Under the pieces are notes generated by a model. It saw nothing but the letters and a program-made list of their open reading frames with translations. It was not told the origin of the DNA and ran no database searches. From Bacillota bacterium (GTDB lineage Bacteria; Bacillota_I; Bacilli_A; RFN20; CAG-826): a DNA stretch of 5,140 bases. A program made the position numbers and the translations under genes. The stretch lies in NCBI GenBank assembly GCA_026387995.1, contig JAPLKQ010000088.1, positions 1 to 5,140 of the forward strand. The letters run 5' to 3'. Below, one piece after another: positions 1 to 5,140 of this stretch (the stretch's first letter is position 1; each line of letters starts with the position of its first letter).

Positions 1-924
1 ACCATCTTGGACAAATTGGCCCATGCTGTGGAGATCGGTCGAGAACGTGACGCTGGCCGGTAATAGGCCTAAATGGTTTTTGCCTTCTGATTCGCCAAAT
101 AATTGTTTTAGCCATTCGCCGATCTGGGTGAGTGACGGTTCATAGGAGACAAAGAGTTCGACGGATTTGTCATTGTGGTAGAAATAATCCCGGGCGACCG
201 CATATTGATAGCATGCGTTCGTCAAAACGTTGGGATTGCTATATTCTTCCATGGCCTGCCTAGCGCCCAAAAGAACGGCTTCGACGTCGATGCCCGCGCA
301 AGCCATCGGGAAGAGGCCGACAGCGGTCAAAACGGAGTAACGTCCGCCAATATCATCGGGAAGTACAAAAGTCGGATATCCTTCGCAATTCGCAAGCGTT
401 TTTAAGGCGCCACGCGCTTTATCGGTAGTAGCAAAAATGGCTTTTTTACTAGCTTCCTTGCCGATTTGTTTCTCGAGTAAATCTTTCACAAGACGGAAGG
501 CAATCGAGGTCTCCGTCGTGGTTCCGGATTTAGAAATGACGTTGATGGCAAAGCGCTTGCCCTTCAAGTAGTCCATGACTTGTGAAATATAGTTCGGCGA
601 GAAGGTTTGCCCGAAATAGATGATTTCGAGTTTATCGCTGGGGTAAAGACCATTGATGGCCTCAATCGCAGCCCGAGCGCCTAAATAGGAACCCCCGATA
701 CCGCACACGACGAGAATATCGAAGTTTTCACGGACATATTTAGCACCTTCGATAATCCGTTTCAGTTCTTCATGGTCATAATCTTTGGGCCAAGTAGTCC
801 AGCCCAAATAATCATTGCCTTCACCGGTTTTTTTCTTAATGGCCTCGTCAATGTTTTTGACCTTTTGGGCATAATCATTAAGCGGAATCGTCTTGATGGC
901 GTTTTGAAGGGACAGTTTAATCAT
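1..924 (-). CDS. pgi: Glucose-6-phosphate isomerase (C-terminus beyond window edge)
   Basis: Cytosolic glycolytic and gluconeogenic enzyme that interconverts glucose-6-phosphate and fructose-6-phosphate. Translating the minus strand from the ATG at 924 gives 308 uninterrupted residues up to the left edge, about two thirds of the usual ~450 for the bacterial form. Visible landmarks are the first SIS sugar-phosphate fold with CGIGGSYLGAR (74-84), the phosphate-binding loop SKSGTTTET (131-139), the PGI signature DIGGRYSVLTAVG (191-203), the catalytic-glutamate segment FGESEGK (276-282, Glu280 probably catalytic by family comparison), and DLHSMGQ (297-303) with the conserved His299. The C-terminal catalytic lysine region is cut off. 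It is the last visible gene of an ispD-S1-pgi operon. Its start lies one base after the S1 gene stop, and a good Shine-Dalgarno site sits inside the S1 coding end. No frameshift or missing motif is seen in the visible part. Confidence 0.97.
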   Translation of the reverse strand, partial: MIKLSLQNAIKTIPLNDYAQKVKNIDEAIKKKTGEGNDYLGWTTWPKDYDHEELKRIIEGAKYVRENFDILVVCGIGGSYLGARAAIEAINGLYPSDKLEIIYFGQTFSPNYISQVMDYLKGKRFAINVISKSGTTTETSIAFRLVKDLLEKQIGKEASKKAIFATTDKARGALKTLANCEGYPTFVLPDDIGGRYSVLTAVGLFPMACAGIDVEAVLLGARQAMEEYSNPNVLTNACYQYAVARDYFYHNDKSVELFVSYEPSLTQIGEWLKQLFGESEGKNHLGLLPASVTFSTDLHSMGQFVQDG

Positions 925-925
925 G

Positions 926-1306
926 TTATTTGTTCTCCTTTTTCAATGTTTCATTGATCCATTCGGGAAGTTTTTTCTCTAAGAGAGAAAAATCAATATC
1001 GGCAATAGGAATTTGCACGCGTTTCTTCTTGGATGTACTGGCTTTTGGAATGGCAGGGATTTCGATTTTTTTCAGTGACAGCCGCAAATAATTGTTCGTA
1101 GGATCAATATCGATGATTTTCACTTGTAATTTTTGGCCGACAGCTAATATCGAATCAACGTTTCGGACGAACTTCTTCGATATTTCCGAAATGTGGACCA
1201 AACCATTTTGACCATTCGGAAAACTCATAAAAGCACCATACGGCGCGATTTTCGTTATGGTTCCAATAACGGTTTCATTTAATTGGTATAATTTTGTGTC
1301 AGCCAT
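926..1306 (-). CDS. yugI: Small S1-domain RNA-binding protein, YugI/CvfD (general stress protein 13) type
   Basis: A 126-residue protein with one S1 (OB-fold) domain at about residues 9-79: GTITKIAPYGAFMSF (15-29) followed by GLVHISEIS (35-43) are typical S1 strands with the RNA-facing aromatic and His residues. A Lys/Pro/Ser-rich basic linker (about 80-100) leads to a C-terminal amphipathic helix, FSLLEKKLPEWINETLKK (106-123). From memory, Bacillus YugI ends with a similar F-L-KL-EWI pattern, which separates this family from YabR-type S1 proteins. Known members bind RNA or ribosomes and act in stress and post-transcriptional control; the target here is unknown. It starts 4 bases after the ispD stop and ends 1 base before pgi. 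An S1 protein beside pgi recurs in Bacillota as I recall. The ATG at 1306 is the only standard start after an in-frame stop upstream. The family call is good; the exact function is inferred. Confidence 0.88.
   Translation of the reverse strand: MADTKLYQLNETVIGTITKIAPYGAFMSFPNGQNGLVHISEISKKFVRNVDSILAVGQKLQVKIIDIDPTNNYLRLSLKKIEIPAIPKASTSKKKRVQIPIADIDFSLLEKKLPEWINETLKKENK
934..940 (-). promoter_or_regulatory. Ribosome binding site of pgi, inside the S1 gene
   Basis: AAGGAGA on the minus strand lies within the last codons of the S1 gene, nine bases before the pgi ATG. It supports the 924 start and, with the one-base gap between stop and start, suggests translational coupling or reinitiation. Confidence 0.8.
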
Positions 1307-1310
1307 AGTC

Positions 1311-2012
1311 TTAGTGTTTATTCCTTTTTAATACGATTTGCTTCGCTAAATCGAAATCTTCACGGGTCGTAATTTTAAAATTGACCTTAGTCCCTTCAAC
1401 GAGCGCTACTTCATGCCCAAAGCGTAAGACAAGTTGGGCATCATCTGTGATATTATCCCAATTCTCTAAAAGCGCTTTTTGATGGGCTTTCAATATAAGT
1501 CCAAAGGCAAAAGACTGCGGCGTTTGAGCATGAAATAACTCACGGCGGTCAAGTACGTTTGAAATGGTCTTGCCATTTTTACTTACCGAGATGGTGTCAG
1601 CGCAGGAAATGGCGGTTTCGACTGCCGCTTTTTTCTTCGCGACGCGAATATTATCCTCGATAATCTGTTTTGTGATAAATGGACGCGCAGCATCGTGAAT
1701 GAGGACGATGTCCGAATGATGGACGCTAGGATCAAGAAAAGCGAGAGCATTGAAAACGGAAACCTGGCGTGAGGCGCCTCCGGCAATAATGGCGGAGACT
1801 TTACTTAGATGGTACTTTTTCACAAGTTTTGAAAAAGCACTAAATAGCTCTGGTTTCGTAACCACGACAATAGAGTCAACGCTTGGATGTTGCTGAAAAA
1901 CGTCGAGCGAATAAAAGGAGACGGGTTTTCCGCCTAGGTTTAATAATTGCTTCGGAGACTTCCCCTTTAATCGTGTGCTATTCCCGGCTGCTAGGATAAT
2001 TGCAATGTTCAT
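1311..2012 (-). CDS. ispD: 2-C-methyl-D-erythritol 4-phosphate cytidylyltransferase
   Basis: Cytosolic enzyme of the MEP isoprenoid pathway that joins CTP and methylerythritol 4-phosphate to give CDP-methylerythritol. The 233-residue length is normal. The N-terminal nucleotide-binding loop LAAGNSTRLKGKSPKQ (7-22) holds Arg14 and Lys21, matching by spacing the catalytic Arg20 and Lys27 of the E. coli enzyme. GGASRQVSV (78-86), HDAARPF (106-112, metal-binding Asp107), LDRRELFHAQTPQSF (154-168, with Arg156) and NFKITTRED (211-219, with Lys213) complete the active site. The related TarI ribitol-5-phosphate cytidylyltransferase is the main alternative, but the AAG loop and HAQTPQ motif favour IspD. 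The ATG at 2012 is preceded by AAAGGG seven bases upstream and by a good promoter. It is the first gene of the operon with the S1 protein and pgi. Confidence 0.93.
   Translation of the reverse strand: MNIAIILAAGNSTRLKGKSPKQLLNLGGKPVSFYSLDVFQQHPSVDSIVVVTKPELFSAFSKLVKKYHLSKVSAIIAGGASRQVSVFNALAFLDPSVHHSDIVLIHDAARPFITKQIIEDNIRVAKKKAAVETAISCADTISVSKNGKTISNVLDRRELFHAQTPQSFAFGLILKAHQKALLENWDNITDDAQLVLRFGHEVALVEGTKVNFKITTREDFDLAKQIVLKRNKH
1321..1326 (-). promoter_or_regulatory. Distant, weak ribosome binding site of the S1 gene
   Basis: AAGGAA on the minus strand, inside the end of ispD, is the only purine-rich site upstream of the ATG at 1306, and it ends 14 bases from it, longer than optimal. No better in-frame start exists before the upstream stop. 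Translation of the S1 gene therefore probably depends on ribosomes finishing ispD four bases earlier. Confidence 0.5.
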
Positions 2013-2038
2013 TTCAATACCCTTTCACTGACAAAATG

Positions 2039-2067
2039 ATGATAGCATTTGCGTTTTCATTATTCAA
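2039..2067 (-). promoter_or_regulatory. Sigma-A-like promoter of the ispD-S1-pgi operon
   Basis: On the minus strand, TTGAAT (2067-2062) and TATCAT (2044-2039) are separated by exactly 17 bases, and the -10 is preceded by TGC, an extended -10. The predicted start of transcription is near 2032, giving a leader of about 20 bases with AAAGGG (2025-2020) as ribosome binding site. It lies just downstream of the HAD terminator, so the operon is probably transcribed independently. Read directly from sequence; activity is inferred. Confidence 0.75.
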
Positions 2068-2074
2068 TGCTTAC

Positions 2075-2103
2075 AAAAAAAGTAGAACAGAATTCTACTT
2101 TTT
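2075..2103 (-). terminator. Intrinsic terminator of the HAD hydrolase gene
   Basis: An 11-bp perfect stem (AAAAAGTAGAA, loop of five, TTCTACTTTTT) sits 17 bases past the HAD stop. On the minus strand it runs into a tract of seven U (complement of 2081-2075). The stem has only two G/C pairs, so termination may be partial. The A run on the other arm would also give a short U tract on the plus strand, but no plus-strand gene ends nearby. It separates the HAD unit from the ispD operon. Confidence 0.78.
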
Positions 2104-2120
2104 CGTCGATATGATTTTGG

Positions 2121-2957
2121 TTACTTATTGACCAATTCAGTTTCTTTCGCAATCAGTTGTTCGGTAACGCTAATACCTTCAATAATGAGTTTGGCGATTT
2201 TTTCCAGTTCACTGCCGGATCGGTAGTCGGCGCGGCAGATGTAATTGACACGGCCATCGTCGAACAACGAAATGACGCGGTCCTTCTGTCCCTTTTGATA
2301 AACGGCAATGGATTTGCCACCGTTTTCTTTGACTAGAATCATGCAAGGGATATCCGTCATTCCGTCTCCGATATATATAATATTCCGGTAGGGAATACGG
2401 CGAGTATGCGTCTTTAAGTTCACGGTAGTATCGTCCGTAACGTCAATTGTTCCTTTTGAAATACGGAAGAAAAATTGGGTTTTCATGGTGTAGTTGATCG
2501 CGTACTTTGGCCAAATGGGTTCTCCGCTTGTTTCATCGAAAAGAAATTCACAGCCATAAATAGCTTTAAACTCTTTAGCAATCGAGCAACCGTCGATGAT
2601 TTCTTTCGTGCCGGAGGAAACCAAGTAGTGCTCAACGGTGAGACCCAAGGATTCGCCATATGCATTAATTCGACTGAACCAAGTGGTGACGCCGTCAAAA
2701 TATTTGATAGCCTTTCCCAAGTTGTTCAAATATTCTTTAGTGAGTTTAATGCCTTTTTTCTTAGCTTCGGTGACCATCATATACATGTATGATAAAATTT
2801 TCTCGACATTTTCCTTTTCTGAAAAGACCGTCGTCAAATGCCAGAACTCTTGTGGCGTCATTCCAAGAGCAGGAATAAAACTATAGTTCTGCATATCTTC
2901 GCTACATAACGTTTTGTCAAAATCATACATGATGGCTACGATAGGTTTGTTGGGCAT
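2121..2957 (-). CDS. HAD-superfamily hydrolase, phosphoserine-phosphatase-like, substrate unknown
   Basis: A 278-residue soluble protein with all four HAD phosphatase motifs. Motif I is MYDFDKTLC (10-18; nucleophile Asp12 and acid/base Asp14), motif II is LVSSGT (112-117), motif III is probably Lys159 in TMKTQ, and motif IV is IGDGMTD (196-202; Mg-binding Asp198 and Asp202). About 95 residues between motifs I and II form a mostly helical C1-type cap, rich in aromatic residues and Met, which should set substrate specificity. This layout resembles the phosphoserine phosphatase branch, but the cap is not one I can tie to a substrate, so serB is not assigned. No signal peptide or membrane segment is seen. 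The gene stands alone, with its own near-consensus promoter, a strong GAGGTGA ribosome binding site six bases before the ATG at 2957, and a terminator before ispD. The family is certain; the reaction is only known as a probable Mg-dependent phosphomonoester hydrolysis. Confidence 0.9.
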   Translation of the reverse strand: MPNKPIVAIMYDFDKTLCSEDMQNYSFIPALGMTPQEFWHLTTVFSEKENVEKILSYMYMMVTEAKKKGIKLTKEYLNNLGKAIKYFDGVTTWFSRINAYGESLGLTVEHYLVSSGTKEIIDGCSIAKEFKAIYGCEFLFDETSGEPIWPKYAINYTMKTQFFFRISKGTIDVTDDTTVNLKTHTRRIPYRNIIYIGDGMTDIPCMILVKENGGKSIAVYQKGQKDRVISLFDDGRVNYICRADYRSGSELEKIAKLIIEGISVTEQLIAKETELVNK

Positions 2958-2978
2958 GGTGTGTCACCTCAAATGTAA

Positions 2979-3007
2979 ATTTTATCATTAAGCTAATATG
3001 CTGTCAA
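2979..3007 (-). promoter_or_regulatory. Near-consensus promoter of the HAD hydrolase gene
   Basis: On the minus strand a perfect TTGACA (3007-3002) is followed after 17 bases by TAAAAT (2984-2979), with TGA directly before the -10 as an extended element. The start of transcription should fall near 2972, leaving a very short leader that is almost entirely the GAGGTGA ribosome binding site (2970-2964). This is the best promoter match in the window and predicts high constitutive expression. Confidence 0.85.
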
Positions 3008-3052
3008 ATCTTCGATGGATTTAAAAAAGAAGCGGATTTTGGCTATATTTCT

Positions 3053-3089
3053 AAAAATGTGCCGCAAATGCTATGCGCTTTTCATTTTT
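3053..3089. repeat. Imperfect inverted repeat in the divergent intergenic region
   Basis: AAAAATG (3053-3059) and CATTTTT (3083-3089) are inverted copies, and inside them CGCA (3063-3066) and TGCG (3074-3077) also pair around a seven-base loop. The dyad lies between the two divergent promoters of the HAD and LemA-like genes, upstream of both -35 elements. It could be an operator or a chance A/T-rich dyad. Apart from this and the two promoters, I see nothing in the 237-base region. Confidence 0.3.
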
Positions 3090-3113
3090 GGGTCATTTCA
3101 CAAATATCGAACA

Positions 3114-3141
3114 TTCACAATTATTTCAACTATGCTATAAT
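3114..3141 (+). promoter_or_regulatory. Extended -10 promoter of the LemA-like gene
   Basis: TTCACA (3114-3119, five of six to TTGACA), a 16-base spacer, and a perfect TATAAT (3136-3141) preceded by TGC. The start of transcription should be near 3148, giving a leader of about 47 bases. The ATGCTAT core is shared with the ispD promoter. Confidence 0.8.
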
Positions 3142-3151
3142 TCAATACACT

Positions 3152-3180
3152 TGAAGGAAGCTTTGCTTCCATTATCTTCA
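3152..3180 (+). promoter_or_regulatory. 5'-leader hairpin abutting the LemA-like gene ribosome binding site
   Basis: GGAAGC (3156-3161), loop TTT and GCTTCC (3165-3170) form a perfect 6-bp stem. TGAA (3152-3155) can also pair with TTCA (3177-3180) across a six-base bulge. The structure ends where the Shine-Dalgarno GGAGAG (3181-3186) begins, and its 5' arm itself contains AAGGAAG. It could stabilise the 5' end of the mRNA or tune translation. No riboswitch class is recognised. Confidence 0.45.
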
Positions 3181-3194
3181 GGAGAGACACATCT

Positions 3195-3722
3195 ATGAAT
3201 CCATGGATCATCGCATCAATTATCGTAGGCTCAATGGCCTTTTTATATTTCATTTCTGTCCATGTTTACCTTCGTTTGATGAAGCGTTTTTTGAAACGCA
3301 TTGAGCAACAACTTAATGCTGTCGATGTGCTTTTGGCTCAGAAGTACGATGTGCTTCGCCTTGTCGGAAAACTTTTCAAAAAATACAAAGTTGCGCTTCC
3401 TGCGGAATTTGAAGATGAACTTGCGCCTCATTTTGATGAGCGTTTAAAAGAAGTCACGGGTACTGAACGCACGACCATCCGTTCCTATCTTTTAAAAGCT
3501 ACGCAAGCGGTTCTTTATTACGGAGAGCAGGATAAACGTTTAGCCGCGAATGCTGAGTTCATTAAATTAAAAAAACCATTGACGGAGGTAGATAAAGACT
3601 ACCGTAAGGCCGTTGCCATCTATAATGCTGATGTCCTGGGTTATAATTATTGGATTAATGTTTTCATCTGGCGTTGGGTTTCGAAGGCCGCCAAGATGAA
3701 AAGCAAAGACGTCATGGCATAG
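3195..3722 (+). CDS. LemA-like membrane-anchored protein (divergent)
   Basis: A 175-residue protein with one N-terminal membrane segment (about residues 4-26, WIIASIIVGSMAFLYF and onward), followed by a basic stretch (LRLMKRFLKR) that suggests a short outside N-terminus and a cytoplasmic helical domain, although LemA topology is debated. The rest is predicted helical. The layout fits the LemA family: an early helix with QQLNAVDVLLAQKYDVL (38-54) where LemA usually has a conserved R-D-L-I segment, and a late DYRKAVAIYNADVLGYNYWI (134-153) that matches the family's R-x-YN-x-x-V-x-x-YN pattern. Classical LemA is about 185 residues. The usual proline after the YN motif is absent and the first motif is degenerate, so the assignment is tentative. 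LemA function is not settled. The ATG at 3195 has GGAGAG eight bases upstream. It is divergent from the HAD gene and followed 63 bases later by gpmI. Confidence 0.72.
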   Translation: MNPWIIASIIVGSMAFLYFISVHVYLRLMKRFLKRIEQQLNAVDVLLAQKYDVLRLVGKLFKKYKVALPAEFEDELAPHFDERLKEVTGTERTTIRSYLLKATQAVLYYGEQDKRLAANAEFIKLKKPLTEVDKDYRKAVAIYNADVLGYNYWINVFIWRWVSKAAKMKSKDVMA

Positions 3723-3731
3723 TCAATTTGC

Positions 3732-3760
3732 TTTTAATTAATTATATTAATTAGTATAAT
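3732..3760 (+). promoter_or_regulatory. Probable promoter of gpmI
   Basis: A perfect TATAAT (3755-3760) lies 25 bases before the gpmI ATG. At 17 bases upstream the -35 is weak (TTTTAA, 3732-3737), in a very A/T-rich stretch. The predicted start near 3767 gives a leader of about 19 bases holding the AGAGGT site (3773-3778). A weak -35 with a strong -10 suggests help from A/T-rich DNA or an activator; readthrough from the LemA-like gene is also possible. Confidence 0.6.
3735..3753. repeat. A/T-only inverted repeat between -35 and -10 of the gpmI promoter
   Basis: TAATTAAT (3735-3742), spacer TAT, and ATTAATTA (3746-3753) form a perfect 8-bp dyad in the promoter spacer. The position suits a repressor operator, but A/T-rich DNA makes such dyads common. 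With no G/C pairs it is unlikely to be a terminator for the LemA-like gene. Confidence 0.4.
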
Positions 3761-3785
3761 GAGACACGGAATAGAGGTCTTTAAT

Positions 3786-5140
3786 ATGAAGAAACCTATC
3801 ATCTTATGCATCATGGACGGTTATGGCATCCGCGCTCAGAAACACGGCAATGCCGTTGCCATGGCCAAAAAGCCAAATCTCGACGCGTTTTTTGCAAACC
3901 ATCCCTACACTCAAATAGAAGCATCTGGGGAAGCCGTTGGCCTTCCTGAAGGACAAATGGGCAACTCCGAAGTTGGCCACTTGAATATGGGCGCTGGCCG
4001 AATCGTCTATCAATCGCTAACACTCTTGAATCGCGCGATACGCGATGGCAGTTTTTATTCGAATGAACACTATTTGAACGCGATAAAATTCGCCAAAAAG
4101 AATAAATCAAAACTTCACTTATTTGGTCTGGTGAGCGATGGTGGCGTTCACAGTCATCTCAATCATATTTTAGCAGCCATTCGCCTTGCTAAAAAAGAAG
4201 GTATGGACGACATTTTCGTTCATGCTTTTATGGATGGTCGTGACGTAGATCCGCAAGAAGGTGCCTCTTACATTCAAACGATTCAGAACCTAATGGATGA
4301 ACTTCACTTCGGTCATATTGCCGATATCGGTGGCCGTTACTGGGGTATGGACCGTGACAAAAATCTTGATCGCGTTAATGTCGCCTATCGTGTAATGGTG
4401 GATCATGATGGCCCAAGTTATACTGACTTCAAACAATACTTCAAAGAACAGTATCAAACATTACCAGCAACCGGAAAAGACCCGAGCGACGAATTTGTTC
4501 TCCCGCACTTTAACGCAAATTGTGATGGCCGAATCAATGACAATGACGCTATTATATTTATGAACTTCCGTCCTGACCGCGCCATCGAGATTGCAACCAT
4601 CTTTACCAACCCGCATTTTTATGAAAAACCTCTGCTAAAAGCCGATGGATCACCCGCCTTTAAGAGTTTTGTGCCTGCACATATTCTCCACAATATTTTC
4701 TTTGTTTGCACTATGAAATATGCGGACTCCGTCAAAGGCGAAATCGCCTTTCATTTGCCAAGCTTAGCCAACGTTTTAGGAGTCTATCTTGCGGATCATG
4801 GCTATACGCAATTACGCATTGCTGAAACCGAAAAATACGCTCACGTCACTTTCTTCTTTGACGGCACGATCAACTATGATGGCGTCGAGATGCCTCAACT
4901 TAAGGGTTCACGACGTGTTTTGATCAATTCTCCGAAAGTCGCGACTTATGATCTCAAACCAGAAATGTCGGCTTTTGAAGTTCGGGATGCTTTGATTAAG
5001 GAATTAGACAAAAAAGACCTTGATGTCGTGATCGTCAATTTTGCAAATTGCGATATGGTTGGTCATACGGCCGTAGAACCCGCCGTCATTAAAGCGGTGG
5101 AGACCGTCGACGCCTGTGTCGGTTCGATTATTGACTGGGT
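3786..5140 (+). CDS. gpmI: 2,3-bisphosphoglycerate-independent phosphoglycerate mutase (C-terminus beyond window edge)
   Basis: Cytosolic, metal- (usually Mn-) dependent glycolytic enzyme that interconverts 3- and 2-phosphoglycerate through a phosphoserine intermediate. The plus-strand frame from the ATG at 3786 stays open for 451 full codons to the right edge; the family is about 510 long. Motifs seen are CIMDGYG (8-14, metal ligand Asp11), MGNSEVGH (58-65, catalytic Ser61), SDGGVHSH (117-124, His122), DGRDVDP (150-156), GGRYWGMDRD (182-191, Arg184 and Arg190), FRPDRA (261-266), AETEKYAHVTFFF (346-358, Lys350), and NFANCDMVGHT (418-428, metal ligands Asp423 and His427). The late DHG and final His metal ligands lie past the edge. 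Two stretches (about 280-302 and 359-374) look longer than in Geobacillus GpmI recalled from memory. AGAGGT sits seven bases before the ATG. It is downstream of the LemA-like gene on the same strand, with its own likely promoter and no clear terminator between them. Confidence 0.97.
   Translation, partial: MKKPIILCIMDGYGIRAQKHGNAVAMAKKPNLDAFFANHPYTQIEASGEAVGLPEGQMGNSEVGHLNMGAGRIVYQSLTLLNRAIRDGSFYSNEHYLNAIKFAKKNKSKLHLFGLVSDGGVHSHLNHILAAIRLAKKEGMDDIFVHAFMDGRDVDPQEGASYIQTIQNLMDELHFGHIADIGGRYWGMDRDKNLDRVNVAYRVMVDHDGPSYTDFKQYFKEQYQTLPATGKDPSDEFVLPHFNANCDGRINDNDAIIFMNFRPDRAIEIATIFTNPHFYEKPLLKADGSPAFKSFVPAHILHNIFFVCTMKYADSVKGEIAFHLPSLANVLGVYLADHGYTQLRIAETEKYAHVTFFFDGTINYDGVEMPQLKGSRRVLINSPKVATYDLKPEMSAFEVRDALIKELDKKDLDVVIVNFANCDMVGHTAVEPAVIKAVETVDACVGSIIDW

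Noticed and set aside
175..405. Open frame on the plus strand
   Set aside because: It lies antisense inside well-supported pgi, has no ribosome binding site and shows no recognisable domain.
1583..1786. Alternative minus-strand frame inside ispD
   Set aside because: It overlaps the conserved HDAARP region of ispD in another frame and has low-complexity composition typical of a shadow frame.
1311..2012. TarI-type ribitol-5-phosphate cytidylyltransferase instead of IspD
   Set aside because: The AAG nucleotide loop and HAQTPQ are of IspD type, and no wall teichoic acid genes are adjacent.
2475..2886. Several open frames on both strands within the HAD gene
   Set aside because: All overlap the four-motif HAD coding frame and have no initiation signals or domains of their own.
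2958..3194. Replication origin at the point where gene strands diverge
   Set aside because: No DnaA-box cluster or dnaA/dnaN neighbours are seen; the region is explained by divergent promoters.
3723..3785. Terminator between the LemA-like gene and gpmI
   Set aside because: The only dyad has no G/C pairs and is not followed by a U tract; it overlaps the gpmI promoter.
3804..4110. Antisense open frames over the start of gpmI
   Set aside because: The plus-strand frame encodes the catalytic MGNSEVGH motif of GpmI; the antisense frames are shadows.
1..5140. Mycoplasma-type code with TGA as tryptophan
   Set aside because: The tryptophan codons checked are TGG and no in-frame TGA appears in the genes. 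TGA is also not used as one of the four stops, so the window gives no positive evidence for reassignment.

Overview
The window looks like an ordinary chromosomal segment from a low- to moderate-GC Gram-positive-type bacterium (Bacillota, perhaps near the Bacilli/Erysipelotrichia/Mollicutes-related lineages). The grounds are purine-rich Shine-Dalgarno sites, near-consensus sigma-A-like promoters, several with an extended -10, an A/T-rich intrinsic terminator, a YugI/CvfD-type S1 protein next to pgi, and MEP-pathway isoprenoid synthesis. The lineage call is inference; no rRNA or other phylogenetic marker is present. The code appears standard: the tryptophan codons I checked are TGG, and the four stops seen are TAA (three) and TAG (one). 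There are no signs of mobile elements, CRISPR or tRNA/rRNA.

Layout. The left half (1-2957) is read on the minus strand. It starts with a monocistronic HAD-family phosphatase gene (2957 to 2121) that has its own strong promoter and an A/T-rich hairpin terminator. A compact three-gene operon follows: ispD (2012 to 1311), a small S1-domain RNA-binding protein (1306 to 926), and pgi (924, running off the left edge). The intergenic gaps are only 4 and 1 bases, so translation is probably coupled. The right half is read on the plus strand: a divergent LemA-like membrane-anchored protein (3195-3722), then gpmI (3786, running off the right edge). The strands diverge in a 237-base intergenic region (2958-3194) that carries back-to-back promoters.

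Function. Two glycolytic enzymes lie on opposite strands: Pgi (glucose-6-P to fructose-6-P) and GpmI (3-phosphoglycerate to 2-phosphoglycerate). IspD performs the CTP-dependent step of the MEP pathway, whose input (pyruvate and glyceraldehyde-3-P) comes from glycolysis. The S1 protein may act on RNA or the ribosome. The HAD phosphatase substrate and the LemA-like role are unknown. I see no clearly new system; the most interesting items are the well-expressed orphan HAD enzyme, the divergent LemA-like gene with a hairpin abutting its ribosome binding site, and the insertions in GpmI.
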